A program made the position numbers and the translations under genes. DNA of 56,873 nt from Pontiellaceae bacterium (lineage in GTDB: Bacteria; Verrucomicrobiota; Kiritimatiellia; Kiritimatiellales; Pontiellaceae), in NCBI GenBank assembly GCA_016937035.1, contig JAFGWS010000096.1, positions 1 through 56,873 of the forward strand, given 5' to 3'. The number at the start of each line of letters is the position of its first letter. The first letter of the stretch is position 1. Shown here one piece after another: positions 35,849 through 45,189 of the stretch. The notes under the pieces are model-generated. The model was not told the origin of the DNA. It was given only the letters and a program-made list of their open reading frames with translations, and made no database searches.

Positions 35849-35986
35849 CCGATTGCCGATGAACCGCTCCTCCGTCGCTATTTCACCTTCGTGAAATTAT
35901 CTGCGCTTCGCTTCGGGCCGATTGCCGATGAACCCCTCCTCCGTCGCTATTTCTCTCTCGGGAAATGATCTACACTTCGCTTCGGG
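35849..35986. repeat. Tandem duplication of a 69-bp intergenic unit
   Basis: Copies 35849-35917 and 35918-35986 agree at 61 of 69 positions and both end in CTTCGCTTCGGG. They lie between the ABM gene and the acyltransferase gene. No function is evident. Confidence 0.75.
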
Positions 35987-36071
35987 CCGATCGAGTATAA
36001 CTTTTAAGGCGTCGCAGACCCATAAATCGTCAATCGGAAATCATCAATCAAAAATATATTGCGGAGCTGCA

Positions 36072-36959
36072 TTAGGCCAACACCCATCGCTTGTTGTGCC
36101 AGAAATATTGTTCCGGCGTCTTCAGGATTTCTTCGGAAAGTGCGCTCATGAGTTGCTGCATGATGCGTTGCTGATCCTCGGCTCGATCCGCCTCGGGATC
36201 GGGATATATGGGTTCCAAGAGGGTGGCGTGGTGCTGCGTCCAACCGATTCGGCGTACGACGACCGGGTAGATGGGGCAATTGGCCATCTGTGCAAAATAG
36301 GCGGCGCCCGGCGCAATGGTGGCTTTGCCGTTGAGATAATCGACGGTGATTCCGCGGCGGTTGTTAATGTCCGGCAGCACGGCCATAATTTTTCCGTCCT
36401 GAATCCGTTTAACCACGCCGTGCCACATTTTGGTTTCCTTGAAAATCAGCTCCAGATTAAACGTCTGGCGCATCTTGTTAATATAATCGTTGATGAGCGG
36501 ATTACGCTGTTTGCGTACAATGGAAAACAGGGGAAGCCCGAGCAGATCGCCCGCCACGGCGGCGATTTCCCAGTTGCCCATATGCGGCGTGGCGAAAATA
36601 AATCCGCTGTCGCGCTCTTTCAGTACGTCGTTCATGACGTCGGCGGATTGGGCGATGGGTTGTTTTCGTATTTTTTCGGGCGAGAGGCGGTTGAAGCGGA
36701 AACCTTCGATTGCATTAAAAATCAGATTGCGCCAGGCGATCCACGCAATGCGTCGGACTCCTTTGTCGGGCGTGTCGGCACCCAGCACTTCGCGAATCCG
36801 TTGATGCGTTCGCTCTACATGGACGCGCCCGATAAAATGCGAGGCCGCCGCCGCAATCCAGCCCAGCCCGAGCGCCGCGCGCAGCGGAAGAATACGGATG
36901 AATCCGCCTACGGTTACGACGACCGCGTATTCAATTAAATCTGCAGGTTTGTGCTTCAT
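36072..36959 (-). CDS. LpxL/HtrB-like lipid A acyltransferase
   Basis: The ATG at 36959 (MKHKPADLIEY) gives 295 residues; the frame is open upstream but would run into dnaE. There is a hydrophobic N-terminal segment (YAVVVTVGGFIRILPL) and the acyltransferase motif HMGNWE (HX4E), followed by DINNRRGITVDYLNG and a C-terminal PEQYFWHNKRW. The family adds secondary acyl chains to Kdo2-lipid A at the inner membrane. It is encoded 10 bp after dnaE and likely cotranscribed. It supports a Gram-negative envelope with lipid A. Confidence 0.9.
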   Translation of the reverse strand: MKHKPADLIEYAVVVTVGGFIRILPLRAALGLGWIAAAASHFIGRVHVERTHQRIREVLGADTPDKGVRRIAWIAWRNLIFNAIEGFRFNRLSPEKIRKQPIAQSADVMNDVLKERDSGFIFATPHMGNWEIAAVAGDLLGLPLFSIVRKQRNPLINDYINKMRQTFNLELIFKETKMWHGVVKRIQDGKIMAVLPDINNRRGITVDYLNGKATIAPGAAYFAQMANCPIYPVVVRRIGWTQHHATLLEPIYPDPEADRAEDQQRIMQQLMSALSEEILKTPEQYFWHNKRWVLA

Positions 36960-36969
36960 GGGTTCTGAA

Positions 36970-39900
36970 TTATTGTCTCTTCTGCCATTTTCGCTCGGGC
37001 GTTGGATTGCGGAGGGCATCGGATTTGGCGGCGATGTAGACGAGGCCTTCGCCGATGGTTTGCACGATCCGCCGTTCCAGCTCGGCACAGGGGTGTACCC
37101 TGAAGGCGTGGTCGGCATTGATGAACACCTTCGCTCCGTCGACAAACTCGATGCAGATATGCAGCGGGGTCGTCCCGTGGAATTCGGTGGCGATATTGCG
37201 CAAGGTTTCGGTCACGTGCGGGTTGACGCCCATTTCCGGCAGATGAATGCTCACGCGGTCGCAGAAGAGTCCGGGGGCCTGTTCCAGCGGAAAAATTTCC
37301 ATCACCTGCAGTTTGGGGTCGCTGCCGTCCTCTTCCATCATGATTCCGCCGAACATGAGCGTGGCGTCTTCTTCGAGCTGGATGCCGTATTGTTCGTAAG
37401 GCCCGGGGAAAATAATCGCATTGGTCGAGCCTTCCAAGCCTTCAATCCGAAAGGTCGCCATGGGCTTCTGATCTTTCTTGGTGAAGAGCTTGCGCATCTC
37501 CACCACCATACCGCCCACGCGCGTGCGGGTTCCGGGCGTCTGCTGCTGGATATCCTTCATGCGCGTCAGCGCAAAGTGGTTGAGCGTCCATTCATGCCGG
37601 GCCAGCGGGTGGCCGGAAATAAAGAAGCCGATCAGCTCCTTTTCGGCTGCCAGCATTTCGGATTCGGACCAGGGCTTGGTATCCGGCAGTTCATCGTCGC
37701 TGTTTCCCGATGACTCGGCGGTCCCGGTATCGAGCAGATCGAACATGGAGCATTGGCCGGACTTCCTGTCCTTGACTGCTTCGGCGGCGCGGCCAATGGC
37801 GATATCGATACCGACGAAGAGGCGGGCGCGGTGGATGCCGGCAAAATCGAAGGCGCCGGAACGGATTAGACTTTCGAGCACCTTCTTGTTGGCGCCGGGA
37901 ACACGTGTGCAAAAATCGAGCAACCCCTTGTAGAGGCCGTTTTCGTCGCGCTCCTTCACGATTTCCGCCACGACACCTTCGCCGACGCCCTTGATGGCCG
38001 CGAGGCCGAAGCGGATGCCGCTGCCATCCGGTATGGCGTTAAAGCGCGCGATGGACTGGTTGACGCACGGCGGCAGGACATCGATGCCCATCTCCTTGGC
38101 TTCGCCGATAAAGCCGGTCAGCTTGTCGGAGTTGCCCATTTCGCCCGAGAGCAGGGCGGCCATGAACTCGGCGGGATAGTGTGCCTTGAGCCAGGCGGTC
38201 TGGTAGGTGACGAATCCATACGCAGTGGAGTGCGACTTATTGAAGCCATACTCTGCGAACTTTTGGATGTTGTCGAAGATCGTGTTGGCCAAGCGTTCGT
38301 CGATTCCGTTTTCCCGCTTGCAGCCCGCGACAAAATTAGTGCGCTGCTTGGCCATCTCTTCGGGCTTTTTCTTGCCCATGGCGCGCCGCAGGATGTCGCC
38401 CTGCCCGAGCGAAAACCCGGCCAGCTTCTGGGCCGCCTGCTGGATCTGTTCCTGGTAGACGATGATGCCGTTGGTCTCCTTCAGGATGTCCTCAAGCAAC
38501 GGGTGGTCGTATTCGACCTTTTCCTGCCCGTGCTTGCGCTTGGTATAGGTGGGGATGAACTGCATCGGGCCGGGACGGTAGAGCGCCAGAATGGCGATGA
38601 TGTCCTCGATACAGTCCGGGCCAACCTGCCGCAGGGTATCGCGCATGCCGCCCGATTCCAGCTGGAACACGCCCACCGTATCGCCTCGGGCCAGCAGCTC
38701 GAAGGTCGCGGCATCGTCGATCGGCAGTTTTTCCGGGTCGATGTCGATCCCGTGGTTACGCTTGATGAGGGCGCAGGCTTCGTGGATCGTCGTCAGGTTT
38801 TTCAGGCCGAGAAAGTCCATCTTCAGCAGGCCGATCAGCTCGGTCGGGCCTTTCTCAAACTGGACGACCGTCAGCTTTTCCTTCGGTTCAACCGTGAGGG
38901 GGATGATTTCGATCAGCGGCTTTTCGCCGATCACGACCCCGGCGGCGTGCATGCCGGTATGGCGCGGCAGGCCTTCGAGCAGCCGAGCATATTTCATAAT
39001 CCGCCGCGCATCGTCCTCGGTCTCGGTCGCCCGCTTAAAGTCGGGACTTTCCGCCAGCGCCTTTTCAAGCGTGGTGCCCGGCGTTTCTGGAATCAATTTA
39101 GCCAGTTTATCGCAGTAGGAGAGCGGGATTTCGAGCACGCGGCCAAGGTCGCGCATCAGCGTCTTGGCGCCCAGTGTTCCGAAGGTGATGATCTGGGCGA
39201 CGCAGTCCTCGCCATATTTTTCGCGCACATACTGGATCACTGATTGCCGCTTGGTCGGGCAAAAGTCGATATCGAAGTCGGGCGGTGACACGCGCTCCGG
39301 ATTCAGGAACCGCTCAAAGATCAGGTTATACTTGAGCGGGTCGATGGTTGTGATTTCGAGCGAATAGGCCAGCAGCGAACCCGCGCCGGACCCGCGCCCG
39401 GGGCCGACCGGCACGCCGTTGTTTCGCGCCCACTGGATAAAATCGGCGACGACCAGGAAATAGTTGATGTAGTTGGTCTTAACAATCACGCCCACTTCGT
39501 AGTCGAAGCGCTTCTTGATCTTTGCCTCGCGTTCGTCCTTCGGGTAGTTCAGATCCTCGATGCCGTAAATCTTTTTCAGACCGAGTTTGCCGAGGTGGAC
39601 CAGGTAGTCGAGGCCCTTGTCGAACCCCTCGGGAAGCGGGAAGACCGGGAAATGAAGGTCTTCCGCCTTTTCCGGGAAAAAGAACTCCACGTTGCAGCGC
39701 CGGGCGATCTCGACGGTGTTGGAAATCGCCTCGGGATGGTCGGGGAAGAGCGCCGCCATTTCCTCGCCGCTCTTCATGTAAAACTGGTCGCCCTCGTAGC
39801 GGTGGCGGTTGGGGTCGGCCACGAGATCGTTGCGCTGGAGGCAGATGAGGACATCGTGCGCCTCCGCATGTTCCTTGCGGATATAGTGGACGTCGTTCGT

Positions 39901-40509
39901 GGCCACCAGCGGCAGGCCGGTGCGCTTCGCGACTTCAAACAGATTGCGGTTGGCCACCTTCTGGTCGGAAAGGCCGTGATCCTGAATCTCCAGAAAAAAG
40001 TTACCTGGGCCGAGGAGTTCAGAATATTCCTGCGCCAGCTCCACCGCGCGCTCGATGTGGCCGTTTTTGCACGCCTCGGTCACCTCGCCCCCGAGGCAGG
40101 CGGAGAGACCGATCAGCCCTTTTCCGTATTCCCGCAACCAGCTTTTATCGATACGCGGCTTATAATAAACGCCCTCAAGATGCGCCTTCGAAACCAGCCG
40201 AACGAGATTGGCGTAGCCCTCCTGCGTTTCCGCCAGCAGCACCAGATGCATATTGTTGCGCTGCGAGCTCTTTTCCTCGACGCCGTGACGTGCCACATAG
40301 ACCTCACAGCCGATAATCGGCTTAATCCCAGCGCCCATGCAGGCCTTATAAAACTCCACCGCTCCGTACAGCACTCCGTGATCCGTCATGGCAAGATATT
40401 CCATCCCCAGATCACGGGCCGTCTTTACGGCGTCTTTAATTTTTACAGCACTGTCCAGCAGGCTGTAGCAGGTATGAAAATGAAGATGGCAAAACGACAC
40501 TTGGCTCAC
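36970..40509 (-). CDS. dnaE: DNA polymerase III alpha subunit
   Basis: I start at GTG 40509 (VSQVSFCHLHFHTCYS), with GGGAG 8 nt upstream, giving 1179 residues. Longer open frame upstream adds 43 residues of no similarity. The PHP domain comes first (HLHFHTCYSLLDSAVK). The polymerase core includes GPGRGSGAGSLLAYSL and the catalytic aspartates in PDFDIDFCPTKR. The fingers segment includes AEYGFNKSHSTAYGF. A helix-hairpin-helix region (IKGVGEGVVAEI) and an OB domain (TRVGGMVVEMRKLFTKKD) follow. It is the replicative polymerase of the DnaE1 type. Confidence 0.96.
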   Translation of the reverse strand: MSQVSFCHLHFHTCYSLLDSAVKIKDAVKTARDLGMEYLAMTDHGVLYGAVEFYKACMGAGIKPIIGCEVYVARHGVEEKSSQRNNMHLVLLAETQEGYANLVRLVSKAHLEGVYYKPRIDKSWLREYGKGLIGLSACLGGEVTEACKNGHIERAVELAQEYSELLGPGNFFLEIQDHGLSDQKVANRNLFEVAKRTGLPLVATNDVHYIRKEHAEAHDVLICLQRNDLVADPNRHRYEGDQFYMKSGEEMAALFPDHPEAISNTVEIARRCNVEFFFPEKAEDLHFPVFPLPEGFDKGLDYLVHLGKLGLKKIYGIEDLNYPKDEREAKIKKRFDYEVGVIVKTNYINYFLVVADFIQWARNNGVPVGPGRGSGAGSLLAYSLEITTIDPLKYNLIFERFLNPERVSPPDFDIDFCPTKRQSVIQYVREKYGEDCVAQIITFGTLGAKTLMRDLGRVLEIPLSYCDKLAKLIPETPGTTLEKALAESPDFKRATETEDDARRIMKYARLLEGLPRHTGMHAAGVVIGEKPLIEIIPLTVEPKEKLTVVQFEKGPTELIGLLKMDFLGLKNLTTIHEACALIKRNHGIDIDPEKLPIDDAATFELLARGDTVGVFQLESGGMRDTLRQVGPDCIEDIIAILALYRPGPMQFIPTYTKRKHGQEKVEYDHPLLEDILKETNGIIVYQEQIQQAAQKLAGFSLGQGDILRRAMGKKKPEEMAKQRTNFVAGCKRENGIDERLANTIFDNIQKFAEYGFNKSHSTAYGFVTYQTAWLKAHYPAEFMAALLSGEMGNSDKLTGFIGEAKEMGIDVLPPCVNQSIARFNAIPDGSGIRFGLAAIKGVGEGVVAEIVKERDENGLYKGLLDFCTRVPGANKKVLESLIRSGAFDFAGIHRARLFVGIDIAIGRAAEAVKDRKSGQCSMFDLLDTGTAESSGNSDDELPDTKPWSESEMLAAEKELIGFFISGHPLARHEWTLNHFALTRMKDIQQQTPGTRTRVGGMVVEMRKLFTKKDQKPMATFRIEGLEGSTNAIIFPGPYEQYGIQLEEDATLMFGGIMMEEDGSDPKLQVMEIFPLEQAPGLFCDRVSIHLPEMGVNPHVTETLRNIATEFHGTTPLHICIEFVDGAKVFINADHAFRVHPCAELERRIVQTIGEGLVYIAAKSDALRNPTPERKWQKRQ

Positions 40510-40790
40510 AGAAATCGACTCCCAACGGTTGAGCGACAAAGGTAAAATCCGCGCGGACGAATGAACAGCAGAAAGTGCCACTGACCTTTCTTCCGACTCA
40601 TATTCACCCCAAAAGGGACCCTTTTTTTGAGCCGCCATGTGAGAAGTGCCGAACGTTGGAGAACGATGCTAAAGGAGGCGTGAGTTAAAAATTGGTTAGA
40701 CATGGGAGGAAAACCAAGCGATTCTCTGGGAAATTTAAAGCGCAAGCTTTGGGTGTAGGAAAGCATTTTTTGTATGGCGAAGGGAGTTGA

Positions 40791-41510
40791 GTGGTGGAGA
40801 GAGAACGCAGGAAGCCAACGAAATGCATCGTTGGCCGATCCGTTGAAAACGAAAAGCTGTTGCAAAAGGGAAAATGGGCAAATGCAGATGTTTATGAATG
40901 TACACACTGCGATCGGCGTTTGGTTCGGAAGGAGTTTTTTCGGAAGAATTTATTGATTCGATGGTTTGTGGGCAGGTTGCTGACGTGGCGCGAGGCGCAG
41001 GCACTGCAGCGACTGGAGGGAGTGTTCGGTATTCCACGACTGGAGCGCCGTTGTTCGGCGTGTCTGAGTTATCTCTTTATCGAGGGGACACCGCTGGGTC
41101 GGTTGTCGCCCGGGCGGAAGTTGCCGAAATCTTATTTCCTTCAGGCAGAGGAGATGCTGGATTCAATTCATCAGCGCGGACTGGTTCATCTGGATCTGCG
41201 GCGCGGGAATAACTGGATTGTTCAGCCCGATAATTCTCCGGGGATTATTGATTTTCAGACCGCGCTGTATGTGGGTTTCCTGCCGTGTGCACTTCGCAAA
41301 AAGCTGTATGCGATTGACTATTCCGGTCTTTATAAGCTGTGGGATAAAAAGTGCGAGGAGCCGCTCGATGCTCGGCGTGCGGAGCTTCTGGAGCGTGTCG
41401 GTCGCGCCCGTCGGTTGTGGGTGTTTCGCGGATATGCACTGCGTCGAATGCTGAACAGAGTGCGGCAGCGTGAACCGAAGATGTTCTCTTCTGTTTCATC
41501 AGCTGAGTGA
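40791..41510 (+). CDS. Kinase-fold protein (LPS-kinase/RIO-like), substrate unknown
   Basis: A GTG start 4 nt after AAGGGAG gives 239 residues. The N-terminal part has a Cys pair (YECTHCDRR). The kinase catalytic loop is clear (GLVHLDLRRGNNWIV, residues about 128-142), followed by IIDFQ in place of DFG. This resembles the small kinases that phosphorylate lipopolysaccharide core sugars (Kdo/WaaP-like) more than protein kinases. The lobe with the ATP-binding lysine is hard to see. It is divergent from dnaE and 45 bp upstream of the sigma-54 activator, possibly one transcript. Confidence 0.7.
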   Translation: MVERERRKPTKCIVGRSVENEKLLQKGKWANADVYECTHCDRRLVRKEFFRKNLLIRWFVGRLLTWREAQALQRLEGVFGIPRLERRCSACLSYLFIEGTPLGRLSPGRKLPKSYFLQAEEMLDSIHQRGLVHLDLRRGNNWIVQPDNSPGIIDFQTALYVGFLPCALRKKLYAIDYSGLYKLWDKKCEEPLDARRAELLERVGRARRLWVFRGYALRRMLNRVRQREPKMFSSVSSAE

Positions 41511-41555
41511 AAATCTTTCGACAAGCTGAGGAATTGGCGATAGGGTGGGCGGCAA

Positions 41556-42881
41556 ATGAGGAAAGAGTCCACAACCACAGACGCCATTCTTGAGAGTATT
41601 TCGGATGGCGTTTTTACGGTCGATACGGAGTGGCGGATCACGTCGTTCAACCGTGCGGCGGAGGAGATTACGGGAATTTCCCGTCAAGAGGCGGTCGGGC
41701 GCTTTTGCTCCGACGTTTTTCGGTCCAGTATGTGCGAAGCGCACTGCGCATTGCGTAAAACGTTAGAAACGGGTAAACCACTCATTGCGCAGGCCTGCTA
41801 TATCGTAAATGCCGAGGGCGAGCGTATTCCCGCCAGCGTTTCGACTGCGGTGCTGCGAAACGAAGACGGAGCGGTGATTGGCGGAGCCGAGACCTTTCGT
41901 GACTTAAGCGAACTCGAAACCCTGCGCAAAGAGATTTCCGGACGCTATTCCCTCGGCGATCTGGTCAGCCATTCGCGCGCCATGCAGCCGGTGTTTGAAA
42001 TGGCCTCCTCGGTGGCGGGGAGCACTATTACCGTGCTGATTCGCGGAGAGACCGGGACCGGGAAGGAGCTGCTGGCCCGCGCCATTCATGGAATGGGTCC
42101 GCGTGCCGCCAAACCGTTTGTGGCGATTAACTGCGCGGCGCTGCCGGATGCGCTGCTGGAATCCGAACTCTTCGGTTATAAAAAGGGGGCCTTTACCGGC
42201 GCAATACAGGATCGGGCAGGGCGTTTTGCTGCCGCAAAAGACGGCACCGTTTTCCTTGATGAAATCGGGGAAATCAGCCCTGCCCTGCAGGTACGGTTGC
42301 TGCGGGTACTGCAGGAGCACACGTATGAACCGCTCGGCAGCAATGAGACGCATTACACAAAGGCTCGAATTATAGCGGCCACGCACCGCGACCTGAGCGA
42401 GCTGGTCAAGCGCGGTGAATTCCGCGAAGACCTCTATTACCGGATCAACGTGATTCGTATCGACCTGCCTCCGCTGCGCGAGCGCAAAGAAGATTTATCG
42501 CTGTTGGTTGCCCATTTTATCGATCGCTTCAACCGCATTCACAACAAGAGCATCAGCGGATTGTCCAACGGAGCCTATCTGCTGCTCATGACACACGATT
42601 GGCCCGGAAACGTCCGCGAGCTCGAAAACATGATCGAACGCGCCTTTGTTCTCTGCGAAGGAAGGACCATTGAGATCAAGCACCTTCCGTCCGAACTCGG
42701 GGGCCGCATATCGGTGGAGGATGCTCCGCCCGACATAGCGACCGTCCGGCGTTCCACCGAAGCGCAGACGATCCTTCAGGCGCTGGAGCAAAGCGGCGGA
42801 AATCGCCTGACCGCAGCCCGGTCGCTCGGGATTCACAAAACCACGCTCTATCGAAAAATGAAAGCGCTCGGCTTAATGTAA
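41556..42881 (+). CDS. Sigma-54-dependent transcriptional activator with PAS sensor
   Basis: The 441-residue protein has a PAS domain (residues about 8-125), an AAA+ domain (about 140-370) and a Fis-type helix-turn-helix (about 395-440). The AAA+ domain has Walker A GETGTGKE, the sigma-54 contact loop GAFTGA, Walker [10 protein letters not shown] and arginine-finger region [10 protein letters not shown]. The Fis-type HTH is in [20 protein letters not shown]. The PAS domain carries a CEAHC pair and a further Cys, as in several family members, perhaps for a redox or metal signal. No receiver domain is present, so it senses its signal directly. Its target genes are not clear from the neighbours. 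Confidence 0.92.
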   Translation: MRKESTTTDAILESISDGVFTVDTEWRITSFNRAAEEITGISRQEAVGRFCSDVFRSSMCEAHCALRKTLETGKPLIAQACYIVNAEGERIPASVSTAVLRNEDGAVIGGAETFRDLSELETLRKEISGRYSLGDLVSHSRAMQPVFEMASSVAGSTITVLIRGETGTGKELLARAIHGMGPRAAKPFVAINCAALPDALLESELFGYKKGAFTGAIQDRAGRFAAAKDGTVFLDEIGEISPALQVRLLRVLQEHTYEPLGSNETHYTKARIIAATHRDLSELVKRGEFREDLYYRINVIRIDLPPLRERKEDLSLLVAHFIDRFNRIHNKSISGLSNGAYLLLMTHDWPGNVRELENMIERAFVLCEGRTIEIKHLPSELGGRISVEDAPPDIATVRRSTEAQTILQALEQSGGNRLTAARSLGIHKTTLYRKMKALGLM

Positions 42882-42937
42882 ACGGGTTCTGACGCCTTCC
42901 CTTCTCTCTATTCTCAAGAAGCAGAGGAAGCGCACCT

Positions 42938-43891
42938 CTAATCCGTTTTCTCTTTGGGTTCCTCCGCCTTTTTCTCTTCTTTTCTCTCAACGCCCTTGAC
43001 CTGCATTTTTATGCTGTAGATGGCTTTGCTGGCGGTGATGAAAAGTTGGTCTCGCTCCGCACCGGCAAAGGTGACGTTTGAAGTCCACGACTGCGGAACA
43101 CTGATGCGCTCAATCTGTTTCCCGGTTTTATCGAAAATGATTACCCCGCGCCCGGTAAGATAGAGATTGCCTTGGTCGTCGATCGTCATGCCGTCGGAAC
43201 CCATGTTACAGAAGAGCCGCTTGTTTTCCAACGAACCGTCCTCCTGAATATCATACACGTAGGTTTTGTTTTCACCCATATCCGCAACGTAGAGCATCTT
43301 CCCGTCGAGCGATTCGATCAACCCGTTGGGTTGTTTCAGGTCCGTCAGAATAGCCTTCGGCTCTTTGCTGCCGGCCGGCATCAGATACACATACTGGCCG
43401 GGCTGCTGCATGGCGGAATCGCGCTCCCAGTAGTCGCGCGCAAACAGTGGATCGGTAAAATAGAGGTGTCCCTTGGCGGTCTTCCATACATCGTTGGGTC
43501 CATTGAGCAGCTTATCGCCGAACGTTTCCACCAGCACAGTCACGGTTTTATTGGTCGAAATCGACCACAGCTGATTCTTCTCGTCAGCCGCCGCCAACAG
43601 ATCCCCTTCCGGAGTCAGCATAAGACCGTTGGCGCGCCCCGCCGGTTTCATCCACTCCTCAACCTTTCCATCCGCTGCATTCCATTTCATAATGCGGTCG
43701 TTCGGCTGGTCTGTAAAATAGACGTTGCCCTCGGCATCCGCCGTCGGCCCCTCCGTAAAGCTGTATTCGCCCTCCAGCTTTTTCAGCTCCGCTCCCGGCG
43801 CAATCACCTTTGACTCCTGCGCCGACAACCGTCCGACACTCAGGAGCATAACCATAACAATGAGACCAATGGATAAAATTTGCTTTTTCAT
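42938..43891 (-). CDS. Secreted SMP-30/gluconolactonase-family protein
   Basis: The 317-residue protein has a signal peptide (MKKQILSIGLIVMVMLLSVG). The six-bladed beta-propeller has the SMP-30/LRE pattern: EGPTADAEGNVYFTD, ANGLMLTPEGDLL, GPNDVWKTAKGHLYFTD, PNGLIESLDGKMLYVAD and DGMTIDDQGNLYLT. The metal-site Glu, Asn and Asp positions are kept. The family hydrolyses lactones or related esters; the substrate is unknown. It lies in the periplasm. The tail is very rich in Lys and Glu (KGVERKEEKKAEEPKEKTD). It converges on the sigma-54 activator gene. Confidence 0.88.
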   Translation of the reverse strand: MKKQILSIGLIVMVMLLSVGRLSAQESKVIAPGAELKKLEGEYSFTEGPTADAEGNVYFTDQPNDRIMKWNAADGKVEEWMKPAGRANGLMLTPEGDLLAAADEKNQLWSISTNKTVTVLVETFGDKLLNGPNDVWKTAKGHLYFTDPLFARDYWERDSAMQQPGQYVYLMPAGSKEPKAILTDLKQPNGLIESLDGKMLYVADMGENKTYVYDIQEDGSLENKRLFCNMGSDGMTIDDQGNLYLTGRGVIIFDKTGKQIERISVPQSWTSNVTFAGAERDQLFITASKAIYSIKMQVKGVERKEEKKAEEPKEKTD

Positions 43892-44049
43892 AATTTCGAG
43901 CTTCTACCATGCGAATAACGGATAATAAAGCAATTATATCACTCGCGACTTAATTCCCTTCAGGACCTCAATCCGATGCTGGACAATTCACTTAACTTTT
44001 GGGTTGCGTTTGCAAAAGGGAATCATTAGCTTCCATCCCCTTTCCCAAT

Positions 44050-44125
<76 letters not shown>

Positions 44126-44133
44126 TTTTTTGA

Positions 44134-44173
44134 AACCCCTGTAAGTGTAACAGCTGCAGGGGTTTTTATTTTT
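44134..44173 (+). terminator. Rho-independent terminator after tRNA-Lys
   Basis: AACCCCTG (44134-44141) pairs with CAGGGGTT (44157-44164), followed by a T-rich run. Confidence 0.85.
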
Positions 44174-44315
44174 CTGGCAGGTTGGAGTGACTCAAAGGGC
44201 CGGCCCGCAGGGATGACCCGAAAGGCCAAGTATGTTCCAGTGGATTATCATCCATTTGCGGACGAGTTTTCAGACGCGGACTAACGAGCTTGGGATGGTT
44301 CGAGGGCGAGTAAGG

Positions 44316-45086
44316 CTAGGCGCTGGGCGTTATGTCTAGAAATTCGCTCAACAGGGTCTTCAGTGTTTGCCGTGCGGTTTCGATTTCAGTTTCAAAGTCT
44401 GGATGGGCGACGAGGCGGATTTCGACTTTGCCCATGCCGGGATAAAAGCCGAGTTCGATGTCGGTGGGGCGAAAATCGGCGGCTTCAAGAAGGGTGACAA
44501 TATCGGATTCATAGATGCCTTTGGTGTGTACGGTGCGAACCAGTTTGGGGCGCGCGTCGGCGTGGCGTATTTTGAGCCACGGGAGAATGGCTTCTTTTAA
44601 AATAGCGTTAAACTCCAAGGGCGGTCCGGGAAGAATGAACAGGGCTTTGTTTTCGGGCAGATCAATGCGCTCACCGGGGGCGGCCCCGACCGGGTTGGGC
44701 AAAACCGCGGCTCCTTCCAGAACGAGCGCCTGGCGCTCGGCGGACGGCGTCATAGTGCGTCCGCGCGCGGCATAGCGGTCGGCCATGGCAGCGACGCCGG
44801 CGTGGTCGAGGATAATTTGCCGGTCGAGCAGCGATGCGAGTGCCTCGCGGGTGATATCATCGACGGTGGGGCCGAGGCCGCCGCTGACGAAGACGAGATC
44901 AGTGCGGGCGAGCGCCTCGCGGACGGCGGATTGAATAATGGCGGGATCATCGGGTATGGTGGTGTCGCGCATCAGTTGCAGACCGATGGCGTAAAGTGCG
45001 CCGCCGAGATCCTGTGCGTGCGTGTTCAGTGTGCGTCCGCTGAGCAATTCATTGCCGATTGAAACGAGTTCTGCTTGTATGTCCAC
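44316..45086 (-). CDS. CinA N-terminal domain / MoaB-like molybdopterin-binding protein
   Basis: The 256-residue protein is the N-terminal domain of competence/damage-inducible protein A. Visible motifs are AELVSIGNELLSGRTLNTHA, FVSGGLGPTVDDITREALA and ILPGPPLEFNAIL. The C-terminal nicotinamide-nucleotide deamidase domain of full CinA is absent. CinA homologues act on oxidised or ADP-ribose-type nucleotides in pyridine-nucleotide recycling. It is divergent from the pseudouridine synthase gene. Confidence 0.88.
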   Translation of the reverse strand: MDIQAELVSIGNELLSGRTLNTHAQDLGGALYAIGLQLMRDTTIPDDPAIIQSAVREALARTDLVFVSGGLGPTVDDITREALASLLDRQIILDHAGVAAMADRYAARGRTMTPSAERQALVLEGAAVLPNPVGAAPGERIDLPENKALFILPGPPLEFNAILKEAILPWLKIRHADARPKLVRTVHTKGIYESDIVTLLEAADFRPTDIELGFYPGMGKVEIRLVAHPDFETEIETARQTLKTLLSEFLDITPSA

Positions 45087-45113
45087 CTGTTAGCTCCTTA
45101 ATGGAAATTGAAG

Positions 45114-45172
45114 TCCACAGATTACGCAGATTTGAGCAGATTTAAATCCTGATAATCGGTAAAATCTGCGGA
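45114..45172. repeat. CACAGATTACGCAGATT-type dispersed repeat
   Basis: The segment starts with CACAGATTACGCAGATT and ends with AAAATCTGCGG, giving a partial inverted repeat in the divergent gap between the CinA-like and pseudouridine synthase genes. Such text is common in intergenic DNA of many bacteria. Confidence 0.45.
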
Positions 45173-45189
45173 TAAAAAATGTCAGAAAG

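Noticed and set aside
35849..35986. Tandem repeat considered as a CRISPR remnant
   Set aside because: Two directly abutting copies without spacers are a simple duplication.
36960..37145. N-terminal extension of the acyltransferase into dnaE
   Set aside because: The extra 62 residues are low-complexity antisense-frame sequence overlapping dnaE. The ATG at 36959 starts a normal LpxL-like protein.
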